Source: Tridacna crocea
Taxonomy: Eukaryota > Mollusca > Bivalvia > Cardiida > Cardiidae
Length of the DNA stretch: 64,000 bases
Reading direction: 5' to 3'
NCBI GenBank assembly: GCA_943736015.1
Contig: OX031063.1
Span: 40,626,672-40,690,671 of the forward strand
The position numbers and the translations under genes are program-made. The notes under the pieces were generated by a model. It made no database searches. It had not been told where the DNA came from and saw only the letters and a program-made list of their open reading frames with translations. Shown here piece after piece: positions 28,226 to 39,610 of the stretch (position 1 is its first letter; each line of letters begins with the position of its first letter).

Positions 28226-28321
28226 TTTCTTGTGTGTTATTTTATTTTGTCGCGCATGAATTCGAGCCGGAAAATCTATTGGTACATGTATATATAATAA
28301 ATCATGGCCATGGGATTGATT

Positions 28322-28645
28322 GATCACAGGAATTTGACATTCAATAACCAAAATAAATGATAACATATGAAAAAAATCTTCCCTACATATAATATAAACA
28401 AAATAAATGATAAAATATGAAAAAAAAATCTCCCCTATATAATATAAACACATGGAATGCAATGTCTCGATTGCTGGCGCTAGCACCCGACAGCCTTTCC
28501 CAACCAAAATCACTCACGAAACACACATTGATCATAATCTCCTTTAGCCTAGCGGAAGACAACAAAATAATGTACTTGCGACATCCGGCGATACCTCAGT
28601 AGACACCTTTCAACCGGAGATTCCGTCATGTTTTACAACTTTATC
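28322..28645 (-). repeat. Dispersed repeat, - copy of the 4026-4312 segment
   Basis: Motifs ATCTCCCCTATATAATA, GATTGCTGGCGCTA and CCAAAATCACTCACGA are reverse complements of those near 4150-4270. The match extends through AGACACCTTTCA. Confidence 0.55.
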
Positions 28646-28754
28646 AGAAAATTTTGATTTGTCTGGGACACCATTGGTGAGCTTTTGTGATCGCCCAATG
28701 TCCGTCGTCCGTCGTGCGTCGTGCGACATGCCTCGTCCGTCGTCCACAATTTCT

Positions 28755-28933
28755 TTAACCTTTTCCCGAACAATCCCTGGTTTTTACGGGTCATAAATAG
28801 AAGCCTTTTGAAAACACAATGTTTTTTACCCTTTCATATAGAAAAATCATCTTATTAGCAACTGTTAATTTGTCATCTGCAAAATGCTTTCAATTTGGTC
28901 TGGTCCAAAATTTGCTGTTTGGGAAAGGGTTAA
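28755..28933 (+). mobile_element. TTAA palindromic MITE with empty-site proof of TTAA duplication
   Basis: TTAACCTTTTCCCGAACAAT to GTTTGGGAAAGGGTTAA with the hairpin mostly deleted. The uninterrupted host repeat at 34334-34360 and 37041-37060 reads ATTTCTTTAAA(A)CATCTTC. Here ATTTCTTTAA precedes the MITE and TTAAACATCTTC follows, so TTAA was duplicated on insertion. Confidence 0.8.
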
Positions 28934-29049
28934 ACATCTTCTCCTCCTAAAGCACATGGCCAATCTTGCTGAAACTTTGTAGGGATGTTCCTTGGGTGAA
29001 GCTCTACCAAAGTTGTTCAAGAGATGGAATTCAAGGCATAACTCTGGTT

Positions 29050-32000
29050 GCCATGGCAACCAAAAGGAAAGAAATAGCAAAATCTTTGAAAATCTTCTTC
29101 TCTGAAACTAGAAGGTGCAGAGCTTTGATATTTGGTATGTAGCATCTGCTAGTGGACCTATACCAAGATTGTTCATATGTTGCCCCTAGGGTCAAAACTG
29201 GCCCCACCCCAGGGGTCACAAGTTTGAAACATAGGAACAAAACAGGAAAATTTTAAAAATCTTCTTCTCTGAAACTAGAAGGCGTAGAACTTTGATATTT
29301 GGTATGTAGCATCTCCTAGTAGACATCTACCAAGGCTGTCCATATGATGCTCCTGGGGTCAAAACTGGCCCCGCCCTGGGGATCACAAGTTTGAAACATA
29401 GGAACAAAGAAAGAAAACTTTAAAAACTTCTCTGAAACTAGAAGGCGTAGGACTTTGATATTTGGTACATATATGTAGCATCTCCTAGTAGACATCTACC
29501 AAGGCTGTCCATATGATGCTCCTGGGGTCAAAACTGGCCCCGCCCTGGGGATCACAAGTTTGAAACATAGGAACAAAGAAAGAAAACTTTAAAAACTTCT
29601 CTGAAACTAGAAGGCGTAGGACTTTGATATTTGTTACATATATGTAGCATCTCCTAGTGGACTTCTACCAAGATTGTTCATATGATGCCCCTGGGGTCAA
29701 AACTGGCCCGCCCCAGGGTTCACAAGTTTGAAACATAGGAACAAAGAAGAAAAACTTTAAAATTCTTCTTCTCTGAAACTAGAAGGTGCAGAGCTTTAAT
29801 ATTTGGTATGTAGCATCTCCTAGTGGACTTCTACCAAGATTGTTCATATGATGCCCTGGAGTCAAAACTGGCCCCGCCCCGGGGTTCACAAATTTGAAAC
29901 ATATTAACAAAGAAAGAAAAGTTTAAAATTTTTATTTTCTGAAACCAGATGATGCAAAGCTTTGATATTTGGTAAGTAGCATCTCCTAGTGGACCTCTAA
30001 GAAGATTGTTCATATGATGCCCCTGGGGTCAAATTGGCCCCACCCTGGGGGCACAAGTTTGAAACATCGGAACAAAGAAGGAAAACTTTAAAAATCTTCT
30101 TCTCTGAAACTAGATGGTTCAGAGCTTTGATATTTGGTATGTAGCATCTCCTAGTGGATTTCTACCAAGATTGTTCATATGATGCCCCTGGGGTCAAAAC
30201 TGGCCCCGCACTGTGGGTCACAAGTTTGAAACATAGGAACAAAAAAGGAAAACTTTAAAATTCTTCGTCTCTGAAACTACATAGTGCAAAGCTTTGATAT
30301 TTGGTATGTAAATCTCTTAGTGGACTTCTACCAAGTTTGTTCATATGATGCCCCTGGGGTCAAAACTGGCCCTGCTCCGGCGTAACAAATTTGAAACATA
30401 GGAACAAAGAATGAAAACTATAAAATTCTTCTTCTCTGAAAATAGAAAGTGCAGAGCAATGATATTTGGTATCTAGCGTCTCCTAGTGGACCTCTATCAA
30501 AATTGTTCATATGATATCCCTGGGGTCAAATTGGCCCCACCCTGGGGGTCACAAGTTTGAAACAAAGAAGGAAAACTTTAAAAATCTTTTTCTCTGAAAC
30601 TAGAAGGTGCAGAGCTTTGATATTTGGTATGTAGCATCTTCCAGTAGACATCTACCAAGATTGTTCATATGATGCCCCTGGGGTTAAAACTGGCCCCGCC
30701 CCGTGGGTCACAAGTTTGAAACATAGGAACAAAGAAGAAAAACTTTAAAAATTCTTATTTTCTGAAACTAGACGGTGCAAAGCTTTGATATTTGGTATGT
30801 AACATCTCTTAGTGGACTTCTACCAAGTTTGTTCATATGATGCCCATTGGGTCAAAACTGGCCCCGCCCTGGGGGTCACAGGTTTGAGACATAGGAACAA
30901 AGAAGGAAAACTATAAAATTCTTCTCTGAAACTAGAAGGTGCAGAGCTTTGATATTTGGTATGTAGCATCTCCTATTGGACATCTACGAAGATTGTTCAT
31001 ATGATGCCCCTGAGATCAAAACTGGCCCCTCCCTCGGGGTCACAAGTTTGAAACATCGGAACAAAGAAGGAAAACTTTAAAAATATTCTCTCTGAAACTA
31101 GATGGTTCAGAGCTTTGATATTTGGTATGTAGCATCTCCTAGTGGATTTCTACCAAGATTGTTCATATGATGCCCCTGGGGTCAAAACTGGCCCCGCACT
31201 GTGGGTCACAAGTTTGAAACATAGGAACAAAGAAAGAAAACTTTAAAATTCTTCTCTGAAACTAGATGGTGCAAAGCTTTGATATTTGGTATGTAACATC
31301 TCTTAGTGGACTTTCTATCAAGTTTGTTCATATGATGCCCCTTGAGTCAAAACTGGCCCTGCTCCGGCGTAACAAATTTGAAACATAGGAACAAAGAATG
31401 AAAACTATAAAAAACTTCTTCTCTGAAAATAGAAAGCAATGATATTTGGTATCTAGCGTCTCCTAGTAGACCTCTACCAAGATTGTTCATATGATATCCC
31501 TGGGGTCAAATTGGCTCCACCCTGGGGGTCACAAGTTTGAAACACTGAAACAAAGAAGGAAAACTTTAAAAATCTTTTTCTCTGAAACTAGAAGGTGCAG
31601 AGCTTTGATATTTGGTATGTAGCATCTTCCAGTAGACATCTACCAAGATTGTTCATATGATGCCCCTGGAGTCAAAACTGGCCCCGCCCCGTGGGTCACA
31701 AGTTTGAAACATAGGAACAAAGAAGAAAAACTTTAAAAATTCTTTTTTTCTGAAACTAGATGGTGCAAAGCTTTGATATTTGGTATGTAACATCTCTTAG
31801 TGGACTTCTACCAAGTCTGTTCTTATGATGCCCATGGGGTCAAAACTGGCCCCGCCCTGGGGGTCACAGGTTTGAGACATAGGAACAAAGAAAGAAAACT
31901 ATAAAATTCTTCTCTGAAGCTAGAAAGTGAAGAGCTGTGATATTTGGTATGTAGCATCTCCTAGTCGACCTCTACGAAGATTGTTCATATGATGCCCCTG

Positions 32001-32250
32001 AGATCAAAACTGGCCCCTCCCTCGGGGTCACAAGTTTGAAACATCGGAACAAAGAAGGAAAACTTTAAAAATCTTCTTCTCTGAAACTAGATGGTTCAGA
32101 GCTTTGATATTTGGTATGTAGCATCTCCTAGTGGATTTCTACCAAGATTGTTCATATGATGCCCCTGGGGTCTAAACTGGCCCCTCCCCGGGGTTCACAA
32201 GTTTGAAACATAGGAACAAAGAAGGAAATCAGAATCATTTGTCCTTGAAC
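29050..32250 (+). repeat. Tandem array of about 167-bp units with a higher-order period near 988 bp
   Basis: About nineteen units, marked by CTTTGATATTTGGTATGTAG. Successive spacings are 163-172 bp. Variant units recur at long range: GATGGTTCAGAGCTTTGAT occurs at 30113, 31101 and 32090 (988-989 bp apart, about six units), with the neighbouring units also matching. Each unit carries TGGGGTCAAAACTGGCCCC and TCTCTGAAACTAGA. Confidence 0.8.
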
Positions 32251-32389
32251 TTTGATATTTGGTATTTATTTTCATTGTAGACCTTTGCTGCTAGTACTCA
32301 GGTGAGCGATATAGGACCATCATGCTCCCTTTGTTTAAGTTGTCAGAGAGCTTATGCTCGTTTGAACCAATGCTCAATTTCATATCTTC

Positions 32390-32591
32390 AGGGCCCCTAT
32401 TCACCAACCATTCGTGAGAACGTTCCTGGTCTTTTTTTTCAAGACTTTCTGATAGTGAAAGTGAAAAAACCTTTCTGATTGGCTTAACCATATGGATTAG
32501 CCAATCAGAAGTTCTGTTACTTTCACACTGATGAAATTCTGAAGAATGGGACTAAGAATTTTCTTAAGAATTGTGGGTGAATACGGGCCCT
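32390..32591. mobile_element. TIR element, AGGGYCCGTATTCACC type
   Basis: Ends AGGGCCCCTATTCACC and GGTGAATACGGGCCCT, with inner inverted AGAACGTTC / TAAGAATT segments and TGATTGGCTTA / TTAGCCAATCA palindromes. The sister copy is 45062-45240. No clear target duplication. Confidence 0.6.
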
Positions 32592-33005
32592 AATGTCTTG
32601 AATTGTAAAATATGTAGTTTGGGAACGGTTTCATCGTTTGTGGGCATATAAATGATTAGAAAACAAACGGCTTTCGTGAAATACAAAGATACCCATTTAC
32701 TCATATTACGCCAAATATAGTAAGTTTTTTCGATATTTAATCGAAGTATAGTAATTCTGGTAGCTTCATGACAAATATTACACACGTCTGGCTGTTGCGA
32801 GATTGCATACATTACAATGGATAATGGATAGAAAATGTAATTTTGGACTTGGCTCCTACATATCGATATGTCCATTCGTTCAGTCGAGGGTACAACAATA
32901 AATTATGCTTGTCAGGTGACTGTGTACGACCTTCGTCTTACATTCATGTAAATGACCAGTTTCCGAGCAGAGTTGTAGTTCGTTACTCTCACAATACATC
33001 TCTGC
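32592..33005. other. Intergenic, no feature seen
   Basis: No repeat with known family. The last eleven bases (32995-33005) are the left target duplication of the next element. Confidence 0.3.
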
Positions 33006-33356
33006 ATTATCTCCCGCTAGATGGCATTCTATAAATACTCATCTATCTAATTTGGGCATCCTGGGAAACCGAACCACTTTCGTACGCGACAACAGTTACT
33101 TTGAATTTCAAACTAAAATAAACGTTTACTCAATAAAACGCCACCTAGTGCAATTCACTCATCTGTGATCAGCAGTTTTGATAAATCTGGGGCTAAAGCA
33201 GGTCTCATTTCTCCTCAAACGTATTGATAAAAGCTATTTACTACATTGCTACAATACAGAGCGTATTATTACAGTCTGGCCGATTTCGGGGCTAGTACGT
33301 GATGCTTCATATAGGACAGGTCGAATCTTTGAAGAATATGACATGCGGAGGCAACG
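33006..33356. mobile_element. 351-bp element with 11-bp target duplication, copy 1
   Basis: Flanked by TACATCTCTGC at 32995-33005 and 33357-33367. The element runs from ATTATCTCCCGCTAGATG to ACATGCGGAGGCAACG. The weakly inverted ends suggest a terminal-inverted-repeat transposon; 9-11 bp duplications are known for Mutator-like elements. Identical length to the copy at 53716-54066. Confidence 0.7.
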
Positions 33357-33367
33357 TACATCTCTGC

Positions 33368-34261
33368 AATGGGCTAAATGACAAGAATCTTGTGAAACCG
33401 AGGAAAACATGTTTTGTTACTGTTTAGCTATTTCATGTGTAACAATAAAGTAGACAAACATGATTCCGGATACATTATAGGTGCATTCAAACTGATGAAT
33501 TTACCTGTATACAATGGAACTATTTTAGCAAGCTTCTTTACTGACCAGAATCTTAGGCCAGTTGTAAAAAAATGGCTGTGCCCATGAATGATGACAACGG
33601 TTTCGACACACCGATTGATGTAAGTTTGTAAGATTAAAAAAAAAGTTACCGTCCTTTAAAAGGTATTGAAGTTTTTCATAAAACCCTTTTTTTTTTCACA
33701 TTTCCTACCTCTATGTCTGATTGGCCGTATGCTGTTTGAACATTCGGCATACCTCGGGTGTTGGGAGATATCATATTCCTCGGCTGTAACTGGTGGATTG
33801 ATATGTGTCAGAACGGAAATACACCGGTTTACCGTTCTGGAAATTGTAAGGCTCCTCTTACAAAAGAAAACTTGAGTTTCAAGTTCCTATCGAAATCTTT
33901 CCAACTATATTTCAGTTAACAAACACTTCGTACATTCTTTTTATAAAGTGGTTTATCAATTCCGACTGAAGTTTTCACCGACAAATAGACAGATGTGAAT
34001 AACTTCAGCGAGTTTGTGTCTTTGCTAAATAACTAGTGGCCCGCTATATATAGAATCAGGTGATTCTCATTTCAACATGGAAATCTCCTCGATGCGGACG
34101 AGGTTACATGTAGGTACGAAATCGGCCGAGTTGTGACGAGTGCTAATTGAATAGCACACATAGGAACATGTAAACAGTTTGCTTCGAATTGGCCAGGGTC
34201 TAAATTAGAAATGAGTAAGGTAAGTTTTTAATGCAATTTTGATAAGAAGAGTAGTTCCCCG
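33368..34261 (+). other. Low-repeat region with two possible first exons
   Basis: ATG at 33572 opens MAVPMNDDNGFDTPID followed at once by GTAAGT (33620), and ATG at 34211 opens M-S-K before GTAAGT. Both look like short first coding exons, but no continuing exon was found in the window. The region is less repetitive than its surroundings. Confidence 0.25.
33572..33619 (+). CDS. Candidate first coding exon of an unknown gene
   Basis: Sixteen codons in phase 0 ending at donor GTAAGT; the context AAAAAATGG is acceptable for initiation. The product is unrecognised. It could be chance, since no acceptor-linked exon could be identified downstream. Confidence 0.2.
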
Positions 34262-35301
34262 TTTTTAGCTCACCTGAGCACGAAGTGCTCATGGTGAGCT
34301 TTTGTGATCGCGCAATGTCCGTCGTCCGTCGTCCACAATTTCTTTAAAACATCTTCTCCCCCTAAACCGCTAGGCTGATCTTGATGAAAATTGGCAGGGA
34401 TGTTCATTAGATGAAGCTCTACCAAAGTTGTTCAGGAGATTGAATTCAAGCCATAACTCTGGTTGCCATGGCAACCAAAAGGAAAAAAACAGCAAAATCT
34501 TTGAAAATCTTCTTCTCTGAAACTAGAAGGTGCAGAGCTTTGATATTTGGTATGTAGCATATTTGGTAGTAAACCTCTACCAGGATTGTTCATATGATGC
34601 CCCTGGGGTCAAAACTGGCCCCGCCCCGGGGGTCACAAGTTTGAGACATAGGAACAAAGAAGAAAAACTTTAAAATCTTCTTCTCTGAAACTAGAAGGTA
34701 CAGAGCTTTGATATTTGGTATGTAGCATCTCCTAGTGGACCTCTACCAAGATTGTTCATATGATGCCCCTGGGGTCAAAACTGGCCCCGCACTGTGGGTC
34801 ACAAGTTTGAAACATAGTAACAAAGAAGGAAAACTTTAAAATTTTTATTTTCTGAAACCAGATGATGCAAAGCTTTGATATTTGGTAAGTAGCATCTCCT
34901 AGTGGACCTCTAAGAAGGGTCAAAACTGGCCCCACCCCGGGGGTCAAAAGTTTGAAACATATGAACAAAGAAGGAAAAACTTAAATTTCTTCTTCTCTAA
35001 AACTAGAAGGTGCAGAGCTTTGATATTTGGTATGTAGCATTTCCTTGTGAACCTCTACCAAGATTGTTCATATGATGCCCCTGGGGTCAAAACTGGCCCG
35101 GCCCCGGGGTCACAAGTTTGAAACATAGGAACATAGAAGGAAAACTTTAAAAATCTTCTCTAAAAGTAGAAGACGCATTTTGGACAGTCACCCTCTCAGA
35201 ATTATTTGACATTGAACTTTGATATTTGGTACTTATCTTCATTGTAGACCTTTACTGCTTAGTAGTGAGGTGAGCGATATAGGACCATCATAGTCCTCTT
35301 G
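34262..35301 (+). mobile_element. Long non-autonomous element, family 3, complete short copy
   Basis: TTTTTAGCTCACCTGAGC, hairpin GAGCACGAAGTGCTC, GTCCGTCGTCCGTCG run, about five 160-170 bp units, then AGGTGAGCGATATAGGACCA, TCATAGTCC and TCTTG. Both ends are present, so it gives the boundaries for the family. Confidence 0.65.
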
Positions 35302-35346
35302 TTTACCATTTTGAATCGGCGTAATCTACCTACCAAAATCCATTAA

Positions 35347-35388
35347 AAACAACAACAACAAACAACAACAACAACAACAACAACAAAC
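35347..35388. repeat. (CAA)n microsatellite
   Basis: Interrupted AAC/CAA triplets. Confidence 0.8.
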
Positions 35389-36076
35389 CTGATACTTCTT
35401 TTCATTCCTTTGGTCTTTAGATATTTCTAATTTATTCATTTGAACACATTTCTACATTCGGCTATAATGAGTAAATTGGCATTTTTTAAAATGTGACGAG
35501 AATTCATGCATCTTTAATAGCCGGCTAGAAGAATGGTTGCGTAGGCCAGTAAGAGCCGTGAATGTTTTATACATTTCTGTGATGTTTATCTTTTTACCAG
35601 CCTTCAACACAAAATCGTGACTTATTTATCTGTGATCAACGTATGTAAACTTAACAGGAAAAGGATGTGATTCGGCTGGCAGTATGCGTGTTAATAACTA
35701 TCCCCAACATTGTTGGTGAAGGAGACATTGCAGGATACCAGCTTTTTCTCCTGTTTTCCACAATGTTTACAAAAGCGACATCTCAGGGCATAAAAGAAGG
35801 CATCGTTTGGTTATGGGTTTGCCTGAGTATCATATATACCTACATGTATTGTGTTTCCTCAGACGTTAAGATCTATTGGAAAACTAGAAAGGTCAATTTA
35901 TAAATCATGCGAGCATCTCCTTATTTAACAGACATTTATCATTTTATCCAGAATTCTGGGAGGTGCTCGGCAATCACTATGAAATAGCTGTGATACGAAC
36001 GTGATACGATAATAACGTTTTCTCTGCGGATATAAGATAATGTGACAAAGTGTATGCAAGGTTGTAAACAACGTAC
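35389..36076. other. Intergenic with one MITE relic
   Basis: A degenerate TTAA-family hairpin lies at about 35697-35820 (GGAGACATTGCAGGATACC and TTTTCCACAATGTTTAC). Nothing else seen. Confidence 0.35.
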
Positions 36077-39000
36077 TTTTAGCTCACCTGAGCACAACGT
36101 GCTTAAGGGGAGCTTGTAGGATCACCCGGTGTCCGTGGGCCAATTTGGACCAAACTTGGCTGGAATGTTCCTTGGGAGGTCCTCTTTAAGAATTGTTAGC
36201 AGAATTTGATTCTGTCAAAATCTCTGGTTGCCATGGCAATCAAATGGAATTTTCTGGGAAATTCTTTAAAAATCTTCTCCTCTGAAACCGCTGGCCCGAT
36301 TTTAAAATAATTTCACAGAGATGTTCCTTGGGTGACCCTTTTCAAAAACTGTTCGTGAAATTTTGATCCGTCCAGAAACACGGCTCTGGTGAATGGGGGC
36401 TACTTGCACTCTAAGATAAAGAAGAAATTCTTAAAAATTCTTCTTCTCTGAAACCACTGGTCAAATTTTGAAAAAAAAATTCAGGGATGTTCTTTGAGTG
36501 ACCCTTTTAAAAAAATGTTCGCGAAATTTTGATCCGTCAAGAATTATGGCTCGGGTGAATAGGGGCTACTTGCACTATAAGGCAAAGAAGAAATTCATAA
36601 AAATTCTTCTCTGAAACCACAGATCAGATTTTGAAATAATTTCTTAGGGATGTTCTTTGGGTGACCCTTTTGAAATGTTCGCGAAAATTTGATCTGTCAA
36701 GAAACATGGCTCTGTTGAATGGGGGCTACTTGCATTTTACGGACATGAAGAAATTCTTGAAAATTCTTCTTCTCTGAAACCGCTGGCCAGATTTTGAAAA
36801 ATTTCAGAGTTATTCCTTGGGTGACCCTTTTAAAAAATGTTCGCGAAATTTTGATCCGTCAAGAAACATGGCTCTGGTAAATGGGGGCTACTTGAACTAT
36901 ACGGATATGAAGAAATTCTTGAAAATTCCTCTTCTCTGAAACCACTGGTAAGATTTTTAGCTCACCTGAGCACGAAGTGCTCATAGTGAGCTTTTGTGAT
37001 CGACCAATGTACGGCGTCCGTCGTCCGTTGTGCGTCGTCCACAATTTCTTTAAACATCTTCTCCTCCTAAACCACTGGGCTAATCTTGATGAAACTTGGC
37101 AGGGATGTTCCTTGGGTAAAGCTCTACCAAAGGTCTTCAAGAGATTAAATTCCATCCATAACTCTTGTTGCCATGGCAACTAAAAGGAAAAAATGGCAAA
37201 ATCTTTAAAAATCTTCTTTTCTGAAACTAGAGGGCGTAGAGCTTTGATATTTGGTATGTAGCATCTGCTAGTGGACCTCTACTAAGATTGTTCAAAACTG
37301 GCCTTGCCCCGGGGGTCACAAATTTGAAACATACATGTAGGAATAAAGAAAGAAAACTTTAAAAATCTTCTTCTCTGAAACAAGAAGGTGCAGGTTTGAT
37401 ATTTGGTATATAGCATCTCCTGGTGGACCTCTACCAAGATTGTTCATATGATGCCCCTGGGGTCAAAACTGGCCCGGACCCGGAGGTCACAAGTTTGAAA
37501 CATAGAAATAAAGAAGGAAAACTTTAAAATTCTTCTTCTCTGAAACTAGAAGATGTAGAGCTTTGATATTTGGAAAGTAGGATCTCCTAGTAGAGTTCTA
37601 CAGTGTTTGCTCGTATGCTGTCCCTGGGGTCAAAACTTGCCATACCCCGTGGGTCACAAGTTCGAAACATAGGAACCAAGAAGGAAAACTTTAAAAATCT
37701 TCTCTGAAACTGGAAGGAGTAGAGCTTTGATATTTGGTATGTAGCATCTGCTGGTGGACCTCTACCAAGTTTGTTCATATGATGCCCCAGGGGTCCAAAC
37801 AGGCCCTGCCACGGGGGTCACAAGTTTGAAAATAGGAACAAAGAAGGAAAACTTTAAAATTCTTCTTCTCTGAAACTGGAAGGCTTAGAGCTTTGATTTT
37901 TTTATGAAGCATCTCCTAGTAAACTTCTTCCAAGTTTGTTTATATGATGTCCCTGGGGTCCAAACTGACCCCGCCCCAGGGGTAACAAGTTTGAACATGG
38001 GAAAAAAAGGAAAACTTTGTAATTTTTCTTCTTTGATACCAGAAGGTGTTGAGCTTTGATATTTGGTATAAAGCATCTCCGAGTGGATCTCTCCTAAGTT
38101 CAATCATATGATGCCCCTGGTGTCATAATTGGCCCCGCCCCGGGGGTCACAAGTTTAAACATGGGAACTAAAAAGGAAAAATTTAAAATGTTTCTTCTCT
38201 GAAACTAGAAGGTGTAGAGCTTTGATATTTGGTATGTAGCATCTACTAGTAGACCTCTAACAAGTTTGTTCATAAGATGTCCCAGGGGCCAAAACTGGCC
38301 CCGCCCAGGGGTCACAAATTCTAAACATATGAACAAAGAAGGAAAACTTTAAAATTCTTCTGAGAGCTTTGATATTTGGTAAGTAGTGAACCTGTTCAAA
38401 GTTTGTTAGCCCTCCTGAGCACAGGATGTTCACTGGGGTCAAAATTGAGTCACCTTGGGTCATAAACTAGGTCACTATGTTAAATTGATACCTTGTAGAG
38501 GCCACATTTTCTTGCTCAGCTGACTTGAAAATTAGTCAGAATGTTTGTCTTGATAAAATCTCACATGAGACTGCATTTAGTTCTTGTCTTCAATATGACT
38601 TTGTCATCTCAAGTCATAACCACTTCAAACTTGGTATGCATGTTTGTTGCAATATCACTGGGTACTGTGTGCAAGAACAGTAACTCTACCTAGCTCGGAT
38701 TTTGAGTAATTCCACTTTGATATTTATTTTTACAGTATTTCTTGCTTGTTCAGAATGGAACTTTGAAGTCTCAAGTCAAATTGACTTGAGACTTGGTGAA
38801 CATGTTTGTTGTATTGCCTGCCCTTTGCAACTATTATGCCTCCTTGACAACTGCCGGTGGGATGGGCATGTGTTGCGACAATTTGCCTCTCTTGTTTCAT
38901 TATCATTTGGCCTTGAACCTCAATATTTGGTATTTATCTTCATTGTAGACCTTTACTGCTTAGTACTCAGGTGAGCGATATAGGAACATCATGGTCCTCT

Positions 39001-39470
39001 TGTTAAATAATTTCACAGCAATGTTCCATGGGTGACCCTTTTCAATAATTGTTCGCGAAATTTTGATCCGTCGGGAAACATGGCTTTGGTGAATGGGGTC
39101 TACCTGCACTATACGGATATGAAGGAGTTCTTGAAAATTCTCCTCTGAAACGGCTGGTCAGATTTTGAAATAATTTCACAGCAATGTTCATTAAATGACC
39201 CTTTTCAAAATTTTTTGTGAAATTTTGATCCATGAAGAAACATGCTCTGGTGAATGGGGGCTACTTGCACTATATGGAAATTAAGAAATTCTTAAAAATT
39301 CTTCTTTTCTGAAACTGATGGTCAGACTTTGAAATGACTTTTACAAGTGACCTTTTGAAAATTGCTTTGCAAAATAATGATTTTGTTTCCAATGTTTCAA
39401 TTCTAAAAAAAGGGCTATGGTCCTCTCAAAAATTCAGGTGAGCGATCCAGGGCCATTTTGGCGCTTTTGT
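36077..39470 (+). mobile_element. Long non-autonomous element, family 2, split by a nested family 3 element
   Basis: Parts are 36077-36953 and about 39002-39470. The 5' start is TTTTAGCTCACCTGAGC with ATCACCCGGTGTCCG. Units carry GGCTCTGGTGAATGGGGGCT. The right part resumes within a unit (AAATAATTTCACAGCAATG) and ends CAGGTGAGCGATCC, GGGCCATTTTGGC. Confidence 0.6.
36954..39001 (+). mobile_element. Nested long non-autonomous element, family 3
   Basis: Starts TTTTTAGCTCACCTGAGC inside a family 2 unit and ends GGTGAGCGATATAGGAACA, TCATGGTCC and TCTTG, after which the interrupted unit continues with TTAAATAATTTCACAG. Undisturbed units read GATTTTAAAATAATTTC or GATTTTGAAATAATTTC. Insertion between two T residues without duplication fits the data, a Helentron-like trait. 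About seven core units, then a unique 3' part (38400-38950). Confidence 0.65.
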
Positions 39471-39610
39471 TTTCTTTTAGTTCTGCATGGAAAGTTTACG
39501 GAATTTGTGAAGTAGATGTCTTTTGCTGTTTTTGGTTCATTTTATCAATCAATGGATCTGTTCCAATGAAATTTCTTCCAGGTATAATGATATCAAAAAT
39601 ATACCTGGAG

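Larger units (their letters stand above)
28670..32332 (+). mobile_element. Long non-autonomous element with tandem-repeat core, family 3 (5'-truncated)
   Basis: The 5' end is cut to TTGGTGAGCTTTTGTGATCG, the usual AGCTCACCTGAGC being absent. A TTAA MITE sits in its leader. The core array (about 29050-32250) is followed by the canonical tail CTCAGGTGAGCGATATAGG, ACCATCATG and a variant CCCTTTG. No coding capacity. Confidence 0.6.

Noticed and set aside
32291-32491. Helicase or transposase remnants within or beside the long tandem-core elements
   Set aside because: No frame in 25591-40905 shows conserved motifs; all are short and repeat-derived, so the elements are treated as non-autonomous.
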